13,605 nt of DNA, taken from contig NZ_JALNZY010000054.1 in assembly GCF_023229105.1 (NCBI RefSeq), positions 1-13,605 of the forward strand. Reading direction: 5' to 3'. Every line of letters starts with the position of its first letter. Position 1 is the stretch's first letter. The stretch comes from Sulfurimonas sp. (GTDB taxonomy: Bacteria; Campylobacterota; Campylobacteria; Campylobacterales; Sulfurimonadaceae). The notes beneath the pieces are model-generated. The model worked only from the letters and a program-made list of their open reading frames with translations, was not told where the DNA came from and searched no databases. Positions 13,182 through 13,605 of the stretch are shown piece by piece. Position numbers and translations under genes: made by a program.

Positions 13182-13605
13182 TTATTTTTTTCTAGCTTTG
13201 CCTTCAATGATAAAACGAAGTGCATTTAGCTTGATGAATCCTGCCGCATCTTTTTGGTCATAAACGGCATCCTCTTCAAAGGTACAATATTCAGGGTTAA
13301 AGAGTGAAGATTCAGAGGCGCGTCCTACGACTGTTACGTTTGCTTTGTAAAGTTTTACCTTTACTGTTCCGTTTACATTCTCTTGAGTTTTATCAATTGC
13401 CGCTTGGAGCATTTCACGCTCAGGAGAAAACCAAAAACCGTTATAGATTAGTTTTGCATATTTAGGCATTAGCTCATCTTTTAAGTGTGCCTCTTCACGG
13501 TCAAGCGTGATAGATTCAATAGCACGGTGTGCTTTTAACATAATCGTTCCACCCGGAGTTTCATAACATCCGCGGCTCTTCATACCGACAAATCTGTTCT
13601 CTACG
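13182..13605 (-). CDS. argG: Argininosuccinate synthase, C-terminal part (5' end outside window)
   Basis: Argininosuccinate synthase joins citrulline and aspartate, using ATP, to make argininosuccinate in arginine biosynthesis in the cytoplasm. About 140 C-terminal residues are visible. The reading frame stays open to the window edge and reads VENRFVGMKSRGCYETPGGT, a hallmark stretch of the family, so the Met inside it is not the start. The rest (AHRAIESITLD, then LIYNGFWFSPE) matches the C-terminal region used for oligomerisation. Full-length family members are about 400 residues, so roughly two thirds of the gene lies to the right. The protein ends in a lysine-rich EGKARKK tail and a TAA stop. 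It is first in the visible gene array, 22 nt before the iron-sulfur/rhodanese gene. Identity is close to certain. Confidence 0.96.
   Translation of the reverse strand, partial: VENRFVGMKSRGCYETPGGTIMLKAHRAIESITLDREEAHLKDELMPKYAKLIYNGFWFSPEREMLQAAIDKTQENVNGTVKVKLYKANVTVVGRASESSLFNPEYCTFEEDAVYDQKDAAGFIKLNALRFIIEGKARKK

Noticed and set aside
13581..13583. ATG as start of a short 133-codon gene at the right edge
   Set aside because: The frame is open upstream with VENRFVG, a conserved argininosuccinate synthase segment, so this Met is internal to argG.

Overview
This AT-rich window holds sixteen genes, all on the minus strand, packed with almost no intergenic DNA (largest gap 22 nt, many 1-8 nt overlaps). 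Family content and order point to Campylobacterota (Epsilonproteobacteria), most likely a free-living Sulfurimonas-like organism. As I recall them, the order rplI-hslV-hslU-era-csd6 is that of Helicobacter pylori HP0514-HP0518, and argG-rplI-hslV-hslU-era is that of Campylobacter jejuni. The genus is an inference.

Read in the direction of transcription (high to low coordinates), the first block (13605-9167) is housekeeping: the C-terminal third of argininosuccinate synthase (argG), a two-domain redox protein (ferredoxin:thioredoxin reductase catalytic-type iron-sulfur domain plus rhodanese), ribosomal protein L9, the HslV protease and HslU unfoldase, and the GTPase Era. Era carries an in-frame tandem duplication of 24 bp near its N-terminus.

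The second block (9170-6876) is two periplasmic peptidoglycan-trimming enzymes side by side: Csd6/Pgp2 (LD-carboxypeptidase with a YkuD fold, tetrapeptide to tripeptide) and Csd4/Pgp1 (zinc M14 DL-carboxypeptidase, tripeptide to dipeptide). In H. pylori and C. jejuni these enzymes set helical cell shape. Here they are adjacent and act in sequence.

The third block (6883-1, running off the window) is a type IV pilus / type II secretion-like assembly locus in the gene order of the Vibrio MSHA pilus: mshI (PilM-PilN-like fusion), mshJ (PilO-like), mshK (PilP/GspC-like), mshL (secretin), mshM (AAA ATPase), mshN (membrane-anchored TPR protein), one small unrecognised exported protein, then the start of mshE (assembly ATPase). 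The C. jejuni cts transformation genes have a related layout, so DNA uptake or a pseudopilus is as plausible as adhesion. No pilin, prepilin peptidase or GspF-type platform gene is in the window; they may lie beyond position 1.

The csd4 stop overlaps the mshI start, and every junction is short enough for cotranscription. I saw no tRNA, rRNA, CRISPR array, insertion sequence, convincing terminator or dedicated promoter.
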